DNA from: an uncultured Clostridia bacterium
Lineage (GTDB): Bacteria > Bacillota > Clostridia > Christensenellales > Borkfalkiaceae
DNA length: 63,298 nt
Assembly (NCBI GenBank): GCA_944354265.1
Contig: CALVPX010000050.1
Location: 1 to 63,298 of the forward strand
Direction: 5' to 3'
Made by a program: the position numbers and the translations under genes. Numbering within the stretch: position 1 is the first letter of the stretch; every line of letters starts with the position of its first letter. This document shows positions 8,770 through 17,781 of the stretch, in pieces. The notes under the pieces are model-generated. The model was not told the origin of the DNA. It did no database searches and was given only the letters and a program-made list of their open reading frames with translations.

Positions 8770-9106
8770 AGCGATAAAGGCCAATAAAACGCTGCTCATT
8801 GTGCTGGCGATAGTGTTTGTACTCATAGCTGTAGTAGTAATCTTCTATGACAGCGATGAGAGCGTGTCGGCGGGCGCCGTTGCAGATAAGAGTGCAACGG
8901 AGATAAAGCTCGAAGCTATCCTTTCTTCGATAGACGGGGTGGGTGAAAGCGACGTATATGTCACGGAGGACGAGGAAGGCATAGAGGGCGTGGTTGTCAT
9001 CTGTCAGGGAGCTAACAACATAATGACGCGCAACGATATTATCAACGCTGTTTCGACTGCGTTGAATATAAATAAAAATATCATAGCAATCTACGCTATG
9101 AATTAA
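8753..9106 (+). CDS. spoIIIAG: Stage III sporulation protein AG (short form)
   Basis: This 117-residue single-pass protein has a helix at about 13-31 and a ring-building-motif domain with KLEAILSSIDGVGESDVYVTE, typical of SpoIIIAG, which forms a multimeric ring in the intermembrane space. It is shorter than the Bacillus protein (about 229 residues) because the long beta-insertion of the ring domain is absent. It is expressed with spoIIIAF and spoIIIAH. Confidence 0.9.
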   Translation: MKKLLEAIKANKTLLIVLAIVFVLIAVVVIFYDSDESVSAGAVADKSATEIKLEAILSSIDGVGESDVYVTEDEEGIEGVVVICQGANNIMTRNDIINAVSTALNINKNIIAIYAMN

Positions 9107-9119
9107 TAAGGAGAGGTTT

Positions 9120-9605
9120 ATGACCAAGAAGAAAAAAATTATCATCATGTCATCGCTAGTGTTTCTGCTCGCATTGACGGCGGTACTCAATGTATTGCTC
9201 GTCACCAACAATGCGGCCGCAGATACTGATGTGGTGACAACGGCAAACTATTTCACTACATATCGCTCCGAGCGCACTACGACGCGCAGCGAAGAACTGC
9301 TTCAGCTCGACAGCGTAATTGAACTCTACGACGAAGGCAGCGAAAGGTACGAGCAGGCCGTCGACCTCAAGCTTCAGATCATCGAAATTATGGAAGATGA
9401 ACTCGTCTTGGAGACGATGATCAAATCGCTCGGCTTCTCTGACGCGGTCGTCTCTATAGGGATGGATTCTGACAATGTAAACGTCTTTATCAATTCGGAC
9501 GAATTGTCGACAGATACCGCGCTCTCTATCTATAATCTTCTGAGGAACGAAGCGGGCGTTGCGCCGACCAACATAATAATAATGCCTGTTTATTCACAAA
9601 TTTGA
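9120..9605 (+). CDS. spoIIIAH: Stage III sporulation protein AH
   Basis: This 161-residue single-pass protein has a basic N-terminus, a helix at about 9-29, then a helical linker and a C-terminal ring-building domain (SLGFSDAVVSIG onward). In sporulating Firmicutes SpoIIIAH forms the mother-cell ring that docks with SpoIIQ from the forespore. The start ATG 9120 follows AAGGAGAGG. It is last in the operon. Confidence 0.93.
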   Translation: MTKKKKIIIMSSLVFLLALTAVLNVLLVTNNAAADTDVVTTANYFTTYRSERTTTRSEELLQLDSVIELYDEGSERYEQAVDLKLQIIEIMEDELVLETMIKSLGFSDAVVSIGMDSDNVNVFINSDELSTDTALSIYNLLRNEAGVAPTNIIIMPVYSQI

Positions 9606-9614
9606 ATTTAAGTG

Positions 9615-9643
9615 TTGCAAATTGATAATTACTGTGCTATAAT
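9615..9643 (+). promoter_or_regulatory. Sigma-A promoter for the Asp23-like gene
   Basis: TTGCAA (9615-9620), a 17-bp spacer and TATAAT (9638-9643), with an extended -10 TG one base before it. Transcription should start near 9650, giving a short leader with CAGGAG before ATG 9681. Confidence 0.8.
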
Positions 9644-9680
9644 AATTTAAAAGACAGTTTAACTGTTTCAGGAGAACATT

Positions 9681-10010
9681 ATGGCACACATCAGACCTGA
9701 CAATACCCAAAAAGGAAAAATTTCATACAACGCAGGCATTGTGAGCGGCATAGTTTCGTTGGCTGTTTCGGAAGTCGACGGCGTAAGCCTGCTGAACACA
9801 AAGAGCAAGGGCATCAAATTGCTGTTTGAAAAGCAGGGCATCGTCGCCGATATCAGCGTTAAAGTGGATTATGGTTACAACGTGCCTTCGCTTGCATTCC
9901 GTATTCAACAGTCCATCAAACACAATGTGGAATCGATGACAAAATATAAGGTCGATAAGGTGGACGTTCACATTCAGGATGTCAATTTTCCTGAAAATGC
10001 AATTATTTAA
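9681..10010 (+). CDS. Asp23/Gls24 family protein (YqhY-like)
   Basis: This 109-residue protein has the Asp23/Gls24 fold signature: GKISYNAGIVSGIVSLAVSEVDGV, then VKVDYGYNVPSLAFRIQQSIKHNVESMTKYKVDKVDVHIQDV (split across the central and C-terminal region). YqhY-type members sit next to nusB and the acetyl-CoA carboxylase genes in many Firmicutes and influence lipid synthesis. Here it lies between spoIIIA and nusB, the usual arrangement without accBC. It is transcribed from its own promoter and followed by a terminator. Confidence 0.9.
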   Translation: MAHIRPDNTQKGKISYNAGIVSGIVSLAVSEVDGVSLLNTKSKGIKLLFEKQGIVADISVKVDYGYNVPSLAFRIQQSIKHNVESMTKYKVDKVDVHIQDVNFPENAII

Positions 10011-10023
10011 AATAATTTCAACG

Positions 10024-10056
10024 TATTCCCTTAATCCTGAATTAAGGGAATATTTT
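10024..10056 (+). terminator. Rho-independent terminator after the Asp23-like gene
   Basis: The 12-bp stem TATTCCCTTAAT / ATTAAGGGAATA with a 5-nt loop is followed by TTTT. Confidence 0.85.
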
Positions 10057-10083
10057 ATGTTGCGTATTTTTTAAGGTAACTTT

Positions 10084-10494
10084 ATGAGGACGATAGCAAG
10101 AGAAACGCTTTTTAAAATAATATTTTCCTCGCAGTTCTGCGACGGAGTGGACCAATCGCTCAAAAAATCGATGTACAGGGCAAACAAGCTTGACGACAAC
10201 GACATTCAATACTGCGATAAAGTTTTGTCGATAATTGACGGGCACGCTGCCGAATTTTCGGCGCTGTTGGACGAGCATTCACATTCCTTTCCCGAAAAAC
10301 GTATTTTCCCTGCGGACCGCAGCATTATGCTGATCGCGTTGGCTGAAATTTTATACATGGACGACATTCCCGATAAAGTTTCTCTGAACGAGGCGGCCAA
10401 TATCGCGTCCAAATATTCTTCGGAAAAGAGTGCGTCGTTCATAACGGGCGTGCTATCTTCCATAAGCAGAGGTAAAAATGTACAAAATAATTGA
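10084..10494 (+). CDS. nusB: Transcription antitermination factor NusB
   Basis: This 136-residue protein is the all-helical NusB RNA-binding subunit of the rRNA antitermination complex. Diagnostic features are the N-terminal RETLFKIIFSSQF and the C-terminal IPDKVSLNEAANIASKYSSEKSASFITGVLSSI. The start follows AAGG at good spacing. It overlaps folD by 17 bp, so nusB, folD, ispA, dxs and tlyA are probably cotranscribed. Confidence 0.95.
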   Translation: MRTIARETLFKIIFSSQFCDGVDQSLKKSMYRANKLDDNDIQYCDKVLSIIDGHAAEFSALLDEHSHSFPEKRIFPADRSIMLIALAEILYMDDIPDKVSLNEAANIASKYSSEKSASFITGVLSSISRGKNVQNN

Positions 10495-11326
10495 CGGCAA
10501 GGCACATTCAAAGGGGCTCAGGCAGGAAATTGCCGAAGGCGTGATTGAGTATAAGCAACGGACGGGCAAGGACATAGGGCTTGCCGTCGTCCTCGTGGGC
10601 AATGATGGTGCTTCGCAGGTATATGTGCGCAACAAGATTAAGGGGTGCGAGGAGGTTGGCATTAAATCTTTTGCATATTATCTGCCCGCAGAATCTTCGC
10701 AGGATCAGGTTGAAGAGCTTGTAAAGGAACTCGCCGCAAACGATGCCGTCAACGGCATTCTCGTTCAGCTTCCTCTGCCAAAGGGGCTCGACGAGCAAAA
10801 AATATTGTCGCTCATTCCCGTCAGCAAGGATGTCGACGGCTTTTGCGAAAGCAACATGGGCAACCTTTGCATGAACAGGCCGTGCCTAGTCGCATGCACT
10901 CCCAACGGCGTCATGAAGATGCTTGAAAGGGAGGGCATTGAAATCAGGGGCAAAAATGCCGTAGTCGTCGGCCGCTCAAATATAGTCGGCAAGCCCATGG
11001 CAATGCTGCTGCTCAACGCCGACGCGACCGTAACCGTCTGCCACAGCAAGACCAAAAATCTTAAAGAAATCTGCGCCGGAGCTGACATTTTGGTGGCTGC
11101 GATCGGCAGGGCAAAATATATAACGGCAGATATGGTAAAGGACGGCGCCGTTGTAATTGACGTCGGAATGGACAGGGACGAAAACGGCAAACTGTGCGGT
11201 GACGTCGACTTTGAAAACGTCAAGGACAAGTGTTCGTATATCACGCCCGTTCCCGGCGGTGTGGGGCCCATGACGATAACCATGCTGCTCTTTAATACTC
11301 TTGCCGCGGCAAAAAGGAGCTTGTAA
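10478..11326 (+). CDS. folD: Bifunctional methylenetetrahydrofolate dehydrogenase/cyclohydrolase FolD
   Basis: FolD interconverts 5,10-methylene-, methenyl- and 10-formyl-tetrahydrofolate with NADP+. The 282-residue protein shows VGNDGASQVYVRNK with the catalytic lysine region, GILVQLPLPK, KDVDGF, the Rossmann segment VVGRSNIVGKPMAMLL and the C-terminal TPVPGGVGPMT. It belongs to one-carbon metabolism in the nusB-dxs operon. Confidence 0.97.
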   Translation: MYKIIDGKAHSKGLRQEIAEGVIEYKQRTGKDIGLAVVLVGNDGASQVYVRNKIKGCEEVGIKSFAYYLPAESSQDQVEELVKELAANDAVNGILVQLPLPKGLDEQKILSLIPVSKDVDGFCESNMGNLCMNRPCLVACTPNGVMKMLEREGIEIRGKNAVVVGRSNIVGKPMAMLLLNADATVTVCHSKTKNLKEICAGADILVAAIGRAKYITADMVKDGAVVIDVGMDRDENGKLCGDVDFENVKDKCSYITPVPGGVGPMTITMLLFNTLAAAKRSL

Positions 11327-11328
11327 TT

Positions 11329-12207
11329 TTGGCGGAGTTCGATAAAATTTATGCGCGCTACCTCAACGCGTTCAACGCTCATCTCGATGAGTTCTGCACA
11401 GGGCTCAATTGTACTCCCGGAATACTCAATGACAGTCTGATATACAGCCTGAAGCTTGGAGGAAAGAGAATAAGGCCGGTGCTCATGCTCGCCGTCGCCG
11501 ATATCATAGGTACGGGAAGCGACAAAGTAATCAACTTTGCACTCGCCCTTGAGCTCATACACACTTATTCGCTCATTCACGATGATTTGCCCGACATGGA
11601 CAACGACGATTTCCGCCGCGGAAAGCCTTCAAACCATAAGGTTTTTGGCGCAGGGAATGCCATTTTGGCGGGTGACGGTCTTTTGAACACGGCGTACAGC
11701 ATATTATTTGACGAGTGTTTTAAGGGCAATGAATTTATATCGGCCGCAAAATATATATGCGATTGCGCCGGCGTATACGGCATGATCGCAGGTCAGTCTG
11801 CCGACCTTCTGCACGAAAACGATAGCACGGCGGACGAGGAAACTTTGCAGTTTATCTATGATAAAAAGACTGCGAAGCTCATTACTGCGGCAGTGGTTGT
11901 GCCTTCCATTCTCAACGGAGGGAAATATTATTCAGAGCTCAAAGCTCTCGGCAAAAAACTCGGCTATCTCTTTCAGCTGACAGACGATATTTTAGACGTT
12001 GAGGGCAACTTCGACAAGCTTGGCAAAAGCCTCGGCAAGGACGAGGAAGAGGGTAAGCTGACGGGAGTTAAGGTGTACGGGCTCAACAACTGCAAATTGC
12101 GCGTCGACATTATCGGCGACGATTGCATTAAGATTATTGACGGGCTTGAAGGCGACGCGTCGTTTTTGTATGATTTCGTCAGCTATATCAAGACCAGACT
12201 TGGCTGA
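11329..12207 (+). CDS. ispA: Polyprenyl (farnesyl/geranyl) diphosphate synthase
   Basis: This 292-residue trans-isoprenyl diphosphate synthase condenses IPP with allylic diphosphates. GGKRIRP marks the IPP site, the first Asp-rich motif is DDLPDMDND (about 85-93) and the second is DDILDVEG (near 221). The start codon is TTG 11329, 2 bp after the folD stop. It precedes dxs, so MEP-pathway supply and chain elongation genes are together. Farnesyl (C15) is likely from the family; exact chain length cannot be read. Confidence 0.93.
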   Translation: MAEFDKIYARYLNAFNAHLDEFCTGLNCTPGILNDSLIYSLKLGGKRIRPVLMLAVADIIGTGSDKVINFALALELIHTYSLIHDDLPDMDNDDFRRGKPSNHKVFGAGNAILAGDGLLNTAYSILFDECFKGNEFISAAKYICDCAGVYGMIAGQSADLLHENDSTADEETLQFIYDKKTAKLITAAVVVPSILNGGKYYSELKALGKKLGYLFQLTDDILDVEGNFDKLGKSLGKDEEEGKLTGVKVYGLNNCKLRVDIIGDDCIKIIDGLEGDASFLYDFVSYIKTRLG

Positions 12208-12216
12208 GAATAAAAT

Positions 12217-13935
12217 ATGCTTGACGGAATTCCTGATTTAAAGAGCATGTCGATGGAGCAGCTGCACTCTCTATGCGATAAGCTCAGAAATAAAATTATA
12301 GATACGGTAATGAAAAACGGGGGGCATCTATCATCCAATCTCGGTATGGTAGAGCTCACCGTAGCTCTTCATTACGTTTTTGACTTTCCCAAAGATAAGG
12401 TCATCTATGATGTGGGGCATCAGTGCTACACCCATAAACTGCTGTCCGGCAGGGCCGATAAGTTTGATACTTTGCGTAAATTGGGCGGTATTTCAGGCTT
12501 TCCTAAGCGTGAAGAGAGCGAATACGACTGCTACAACACGGGGCATGCAGGCACTTCCATTTCGGCGGCGCTTGGCATTGCCAAGGCGAGGGACATCAAG
12601 GGCGAGGATTTCAATGTCATCGCAGTGATCGGCGACGGCTCGTTCAATAACGGCCTTGTCTATGAAGCTTTCAACAGCGTAAGCCAAATCAATTCCAACA
12701 TTCTCATAATCATAAACGACAATCACATGTCTATAACGCCCACAGTCGGTTCAATGCACGAGTATTTGGAAAAATTGACTGCGGACGGCGAACAGAACGC
12801 CAAAAAGAGGCGGCACGAGACCATTTTTGAGCGGTTCGGCCTTGTCTATGACGGCTATTACGATGGCAATAATCTTGAATTGATGATAGATAAACTGCAG
12901 CAGATAAAGCAGAAAATTCGCACTCAGTCTATCATTTTGCATGTAAAAACCATAAAGGGCAAGGGCTATCTTTACTGTGAGGAGAATCCTCAGGAGACGC
13001 ACGGCATTTCGGCCGGCAACTCCAAGGCGACGGAATATTCATCTGTTTTAGGCTCGACGCTCACGCAAATGGCGGAGAGCGACAAGCGCATAGTCGCCGT
13101 AACCGCGGCTATGACGCCGAGTTTGGGACTTTCGGAATTCTTCCAAAAATATCCCGAGCGGGCAATCGATGTGGGCATTTGCGAATCCCATGCCGCAGTC
13201 GTGTGCGCCGGGCTGGCGACAGAAGGATTAAAACCCTATTACGCAGTATATTCGACCTTCCTTCAGAGGGCATTCGATCAGGTCGTGGTGGATATATGCA
13301 GTCAGAATCTTCCCGTAACGTTGTGCGTCGACAGAGCCGGCATATCGGGTTCAGACGGCGAGACCCATCAGGGGGAGTTCGATCTTTCATTTTTAAGTCT
13401 GATTCCAAATCTCACCATAGCGGTGCCAAAAGATATATCTGAGTTCAGGCAAATGTTGCTTGCGTCTGCCAATTTCGACGGGCCGCTAGCAATAAGGTAT
13501 CCCAAAGACGGCTTTAAAATTTATGATGGCGAGCCTTTCAAGTTCGGCAAATGGGAAAAGCTGCGCGGTGGCAGCGATGTCGCCATAATTGCCTGCGGGG
13601 AAAGAATGATTAATATTGCACTTTCTGCGGCACAGATAGCCTGCGAAGACGGGATAGACTGTTGCGTTGTAAACGCACGTTTTGTCAAGCCCAACGATAC
13701 GCATATGCTCGACGCTCTCAATCAGAAATATATCGTCACTCTTGAGGATAACGCCCTGATCGGAGGTTTCGGTTCGCTCATAGATATGTATTTCAGCAGG
13801 AGCGGTAAAATTATTAAAAATTTTGCATATCCCGACGAATTTATTCCGCACGGAAGCGTAAGCGAGCTCATTGCAAAGTACGGAATTTCCATAAAAAACG
13901 TCAGCGATTACATTATAAAAAATGCGCATAGATAA
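12217..13935 (+). CDS. dxs: 1-deoxy-D-xylulose-5-phosphate synthase
   Basis: Dxs makes DXP from pyruvate and glyceraldehyde-3-phosphate with thiamine diphosphate, the entry step of the MEP isoprenoid pathway. Motifs include HLSSNLGMVELTVALHYVFD, DVGHQCYTHKLL, the ThDP motif GDGSFNNG through INDNHMSI, and the transketolase pyrimidine domain with DRAGISGSDGETHQG. At 572 residues it is shorter than the usual 620-640, mostly between the ThDP domain and the middle domain. It overlaps tlyA by 14 bp. Confidence 0.95.
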   Translation: MLDGIPDLKSMSMEQLHSLCDKLRNKIIDTVMKNGGHLSSNLGMVELTVALHYVFDFPKDKVIYDVGHQCYTHKLLSGRADKFDTLRKLGGISGFPKREESEYDCYNTGHAGTSISAALGIAKARDIKGEDFNVIAVIGDGSFNNGLVYEAFNSVSQINSNILIIINDNHMSITPTVGSMHEYLEKLTADGEQNAKKRRHETIFERFGLVYDGYYDGNNLELMIDKLQQIKQKIRTQSIILHVKTIKGKGYLYCEENPQETHGISAGNSKATEYSSVLGSTLTQMAESDKRIVAVTAAMTPSLGLSEFFQKYPERAIDVGICESHAAVVCAGLATEGLKPYYAVYSTFLQRAFDQVVVDICSQNLPVTLCVDRAGISGSDGETHQGEFDLSFLSLIPNLTIAVPKDISEFRQMLLASANFDGPLAIRYPKDGFKIYDGEPFKFGKWEKLRGGSDVAIIACGERMINIALSAAQIACEDGIDCCVVNARFVKPNDTHMLDALNQKYIVTLEDNALIGGFGSLIDMYFSRSGKIIKNFAYPDEFIPHGSVSELIAKYGISIKNVSDYIIKNAHR

Positions 13936-14680
13936 ATATCTTACACAAAAATATTCATCCCGGACAAAGGCCGCCGCGGCTGTATCTGAAGGTTTGGTCT
14001 TTGTAAACGGAAGGACGGTAAATCCGTCGTACGAGGTGAAGGAGGGGGATGAAATAACTTTTGCCGAGCGGGAAGAAAGCTTTGTCTCCAACGGGGGGTA
14101 TAAACTTGCCAAAGCGCTCAAAGATTTTAACTTTGATGTCAGCGGCGACATCGTTGCCGATATAGGCGCAAGCAACGGCGGGTTTACCGATTGCCTCTTT
14201 AAAAACGGGGCAAAAAAAGTGTATTGCATAGACGTGGGCGAAAATCAGCTCGATGAAAGTTTAAAGGGTAAGAATATTGTTATCTATGATAACTGCAACG
14301 CACGCCGCCTGAATAGGGAAATATTTAAAGAGGACCTCGACGGAATAGTTATTGATGTCAGTTTTATATCCCTTACACTCATTTTAGGTGCCGTTTCCGA
14401 AGTACTATGCGACGCGAAGTACGTTATTGCCCTCATAAAGCCGCAGTTTGAATGTGATAACAGCGGCGACATAGGAAAGAACGGCATAGTTAAAGGGGCT
14501 GCGGCGCATAGGCGCGCAATAAAAAAGATATACGACTTTGCCTTGAACTGCAATCTCTCTCCGTCAGCATTGACAAATGCTCCCATAAAGGAGAACAAGA
14601 ACAAGGAATATCTGATATTACTTATAAAAAACGGAGAAAAAATTTCGTTTGAACAGCTGATTAAGTACGTTGAATTATAA
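13922..14680 (+). CDS. tlyA: TlyA family rRNA 2'-O-methyltransferase (S4 + FtsJ-like)
   Basis: This 252-residue protein has an N-terminal S4 RNA-binding domain (MRIDKYLTQKYSSRTKAAAAV) and an FtsJ-like Rossmann methyltransferase domain (VADIGASNGGFTDCLFKNGA as SAM site; VIDVSFISLTLIL; ALIKPQFE). TlyA enzymes 2'-O-methylate 16S and 23S rRNA cytidines; some homologues are annotated as haemolysins. Position between dxs and nadK-argR-recN is the standard Firmicute order. A CATAGTACT copy (reverse) is at 14401. Confidence 0.94.
   Translation: MRIDKYLTQKYSSRTKAAAAVSEGLVFVNGRTVNPSYEVKEGDEITFAEREESFVSNGGYKLAKALKDFNFDVSGDIVADIGASNGGFTDCLFKNGAKKVYCIDVGENQLDESLKGKNIVIYDNCNARRLNREIFKEDLDGIVIDVSFISLTLILGAVSEVLCDAKYVIALIKPQFECDNSGDIGKNGIVKGAAAHRRAIKKIYDFALNCNLSPSALTNAPIKENKNKEYLILLIKNGEKISFEQLIKYVEL
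14401..14409 (-). repeat. CATAGTACT repeat copy 2 (in tlyA)
   Basis: Exact 9-mer on minus; read on plus as AGTACTATGCGACGCG. Confidence 0.8.
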
Positions 14681-14699
14681 TATTTGGCGTACTTTTTTC

Positions 14700-14728
14700 T
14701 TGCATATTTGTATATTTGGTGGTATAAT
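14700..14728 (+). promoter_or_regulatory. Promoter for nadK giving a leaderless transcript
   Basis: TTGCAT (14700-14705), a 17-bp spacer and TATAAT (14723-14728). Only 7 nt separate the -10 box from ATG 14736, so transcription should start at or within a base or two of the start codon. No Shine-Dalgarno fits. Confidence 0.75.
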
Positions 14729-14735
14729 TATTCAT

Positions 14736-15548
14736 ATGATAAAGGTGGGATTGTACTTTAAAAAGTCATATTGCGACAACCGGGATTACATAAATTCCAT
14801 TATTGCCGCGCTTGAAAAGAATCTGCATGATTATTCTATAGTCAGGGCGGCCGAAGATTTAGACGGCCTCGACGTTTTGATTGTTTTCGGTGGCGACGGC
14901 ACTATTTTAAATATCGCATCCGAATGCGGTCGTCGCGGCGTAAAAATTATCGGCATAAATTATGGCCATATAGGATTTTTGGCTGAGTTTGAGCCTGAAA
15001 AACTCGACACTGCAATACATATGATTTGTTCGGGCAACTATGCCCTTCAGGAGAGGAGCATGCTCAAAATCGCCTATGACGATAAAGAGTACCTTGCCCT
15101 CAACGATCTCGTTATTCAGCGGTGCACCTCGGGCAATGAGTTTTCGAATACAATTAACCTTCGTGCCGACATTGACGGTTCTGTCGTTGATAATTATACT
15201 GCGGACGGTTTAATCGTCAGTACGCCCACGGGCTCTACGGCGTATTCGCTTGCTGCCGGAGGGTCTATACTGACGCCCGATATTAACGCCTTTATCATGA
15301 CTCCCATATGCGCGCACTCTCTGCATTCGCGCCCCGTTGTCTACAGTGATAAATCAACCCTGACACTTACGCGCACGGACAAGCGCGGAGCCATAAACAT
15401 TGTAGTTGACGGTAAATCGGTCGATTGCGCATGCGATTTAGGACCTATCGTAGTAACCAAGTCTGATTACAAAGTCAGTTTTATAACCTCATTTGAAGAT
15501 AATTTTTTCAATAAACTTTTGATAAAACTCAATATTTGGAGTAAATAA
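14736..15548 (+). CDS. nadK: NAD kinase
   Basis: NadK phosphorylates NAD+ to NADP+. The 270-residue protein carries the diagnostic GGDGT motif (VFGGDGTILNIA), the YGHIGFLAE substrate loop, the SCTSGNEFSNT-like NAD-binding stretch, and the TADGLIVSTPTGSTAYSLAAGG region. I place the start at ATG 14736 (MIKVGLYF); the upstream in-frame extension overlaps tlyA and the promoter. It is followed by argR and recN, as in many Firmicutes. Confidence 0.95.
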   Translation: MIKVGLYFKKSYCDNRDYINSIIAALEKNLHDYSIVRAAEDLDGLDVLIVFGGDGTILNIASECGRRGVKIIGINYGHIGFLAEFEPEKLDTAIHMICSGNYALQERSMLKIAYDDKEYLALNDLVIQRCTSGNEFSNTINLRADIDGSVVDNYTADGLIVSTPTGSTAYSLAAGGSILTPDINAFIMTPICAHSLHSRPVVYSDKSTLTLTRTDKRGAINIVVDGKSVDCACDLGPIVVTKSDYKVSFITSFEDNFFNKLLIKLNIWSK

Positions 15549-15550
15549 TT

Positions 15551-16003
15551 ATGCATAGAAACGCAAGACAAGCTACAATTCTCGACATTATTTCCAAAAA
15601 GGACATTGAAACTCAGGAAGAGTTGTGTGCCGAGTTGAATAAGCTCAACTTTAACGTCACGCAGGCCACAATTTCGCGCGATATTAAGGACTTGAAACTC
15701 TATAAAGTTGCAGGCACGACCAAAAAGTATAAATATGCGTATATCGAAGGTGAGGGCGACGTCGTCACCAATAAGATGCGCAATCTTTTCAGGGAGTGCG
15801 TTCAAAGCATTAATTTCGCTAATAATATAATAGTCATTAAAACTATGCGCGGAAACGGTTCTACGGCAGGCGCCTTTGTCGATTCGCTTCAGCTATCTGA
15901 AATAATAGGTTCAGTTGCCGGCGACGATACCGTTTTAATAGTTGTCAACAGCAATGAAAATACTGCTCCGCTAGCAGAAAGGTTAAAAGAGTACATAAGA
16001 TAA
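15551..16003 (+). CDS. argR: Arginine repressor ArgR/AhrC
   Basis: This 150-residue protein has an N-terminal winged-helix domain (NARQATILDIISKKDI, then VTQATISRDIKDLKLYKV, the recognition helix) and a C-terminal arginine-binding oligomerisation domain (TAGAFVDSL, then GSVAGDDTVLIV). ArgR represses arginine biosynthesis and activates catabolism when arginine is bound. It starts 2 bp after the nadK stop with GGAG upstream, and precedes recN. Confidence 0.95.
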   Translation: MHRNARQATILDIISKKDIETQEELCAELNKLNFNVTQATISRDIKDLKLYKVAGTTKKYKYAYIEGEGDVVTNKMRNLFRECVQSINFANNIIVIKTMRGNGSTAGAFVDSLQLSEIIGSVAGDDTVLIVVNSNENTAPLAERLKEYIR

Positions 16004-16007
16004 TTTT

Positions 16008-17687
16008 ATGTTGGCAAGATTGCAGATAAAAAATATTGCGCTGATCGACAGTGCTGATATACAGTTCGACGGGCGCCTGAATGTGTTGTCGGGTGAAACG
16101 GGCTCGGGTAAATCGGTCATTCTCGATTCAATAAACTTTGTGCTCGGCTCTAAAGCTGATAAGGGCATGATTCGTTACGGCGAAAGCGAGGCCTCTGTCA
16201 GGGCGGAATTTGAAGTGGCCCCCGACAGCCCCGCGGCAAAGGCCGTTGCATCTTTCGATATTGAATGTGACGGACAGATTATAATCTCCCGCCGCTATAA
16301 TACCGACGGAAGGGGAAGCATTAAGCTCAACGGCAATGCTGTAACCGCCTCAATGTTAAAGGCCGTTACTTCTAAACTTGTGGACGTTCACGGCCAAAGC
16401 GAACATTTTTTTCTTCTGAGCGAAGGCAATCAGCTCAAAGTCATTGACGGACTGTGCGGAGAGAGCGAGGAAGCAATAAAAAGGCAGCTTGCCGGATTAT
16501 TGTCTGAAAAAAAGAGCATTTTAAATGAAATTTCTCTGTTGGGCGGCGACGAACAGGAGCGCGCCCGCCAACTCGACCTTCTCGATTATCAGATAAAGGA
16601 AATTCAGGCGGCCGACATAAAGGTGGGGGAATACGACGAGCTTAAAACAAAGCGCAACCTAATAAATAACACGGAAAAAATCCTGTCCGCGCTAAGCGGA
16701 GCGGCTGATATATTTAATGCGGACGGGGGCTGCACAGATCTCATTTCCGCTGCACAGCGCCAAATTGCCACCGTGTCTGATCTGAGCTCCGAATACGAAA
16801 AGATATATAACCGCCTCGAAAGTTTATACGCCGAAGCAGAGGATATAGCTCAGAGCGTAGTTGATTTGGTCGATGAAGTGTCGTTTGACGAAAACGAGGC
16901 GCAATATGTTGAAGAGCGGTTGGAATTGTTGCGCTCATTGATGAAAAAATACGGGTCGGACGAAGAGAGTGTTCTTGCCTATCTTGAAGAAGCGATCAGG
17001 CGCTACGATAACCTTGTCAACAGTGCGGAGGAGCTTGAAAAATTAAATAAACGTCTCTGTGAACTTAACGATGAAATTTTTGATAGTTGCTGCAAGCTTT
17101 CGGCTGTCCGCAGGGAGTGTGCCGAAAATTTAAGCGGCAATGTCGTTGAACAGTTAAAGAGCCTGAACATTCCCGATGCGCAATTCGTAGTCGAGTTTGC
17201 GCCCTTTGACAGAAGCAATGCAAACCTCAACTCGTCAAACGGCTCGGACGATATACGTTTTATGTTTTCCGCCAATAAGGGCGAACCCTTAAAGCCGCTG
17301 AATAAAGTCATTTCAGGCGGCGAAATGAGTCGCTTTATGTTGGCGATAAAAACTCAGCTTAAGGGCATTAACGGAATTTCTACATATATTTTTGATGAAA
17401 TTGACGCAGGAATAAGCGGCATGACCGCAAGAACGGTGGCTCAGAAATTTATAGATATCAGCCGCGATACGCAAATAATTGCCGTGTCTCACCTGCCGCA
17501 GGTATGTGCGGCAAGTCATACCCAATTCCTTATATATAAAACGGAGGAGGGCTCAAAAACGGTGACCCGCGTCAAGCGCCTTACAGACGAGCAAAAACTT
17601 GATGAAATTGTCAGGTTAACGGGCAATGTAAAGTCTGACGCGGCCCGAGAGCATGCAAAACAATTGATTGAGCAATTCAATAAATAA
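16008..17687 (+). CDS. recN: DNA repair protein RecN
   Basis: This 559-residue SMC-like protein acts early in double-strand-break repair. Walker A GETGSGKS (about 29-36), long coiled-coil arms (about 150-340), the ABC signature within KVISGGEMSRFMLAIK and Walker B YIFDEIDAGISG are all present. It starts 4 bp after argR with no clear Shine-Dalgarno. No SOS box is visible directly upstream. It ends at a strong terminator. Confidence 0.96.
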   Translation: MLARLQIKNIALIDSADIQFDGRLNVLSGETGSGKSVILDSINFVLGSKADKGMIRYGESEASVRAEFEVAPDSPAAKAVASFDIECDGQIIISRRYNTDGRGSIKLNGNAVTASMLKAVTSKLVDVHGQSEHFFLLSEGNQLKVIDGLCGESEEAIKRQLAGLLSEKKSILNEISLLGGDEQERARQLDLLDYQIKEIQAADIKVGEYDELKTKRNLINNTEKILSALSGAADIFNADGGCTDLISAAQRQIATVSDLSSEYEKIYNRLESLYAEAEDIAQSVVDLVDEVSFDENEAQYVEERLELLRSLMKKYGSDEESVLAYLEEAIRRYDNLVNSAEELEKLNKRLCELNDEIFDSCCKLSAVRRECAENLSGNVVEQLKSLNIPDAQFVVEFAPFDRSNANLNSSNGSDDIRFMFSANKGEPLKPLNKVISGGEMSRFMLAIKTQLKGINGISTYIFDEIDAGISGMTARTVAQKFIDISRDTQIIAVSHLPQVCAASHTQFLIYKTEEGSKTVTRVKRLTDEQKLDEIVRLTGNVKSDAAREHAKQLIEQFNK

Positions 17688-17692
17688 AGTTT

Positions 17693-17718
17693 AAAAAGTC
17701 GGCGTTTGCCGACTTTTT
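17693..17718 (+). terminator. Rho-independent terminator after recN
   Basis: The 11-bp stem AAAAAGTCGGC / GCCGACTTTTT has a 4-nt loop and T-rich 3' end. Confidence 0.92.
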
Positions 17719-17781
17719 GTTTGTCCGCTTGTTTTATTGCGTCTGACGAATAGATAGGCTTTATATGCGCAAAATATTGGT

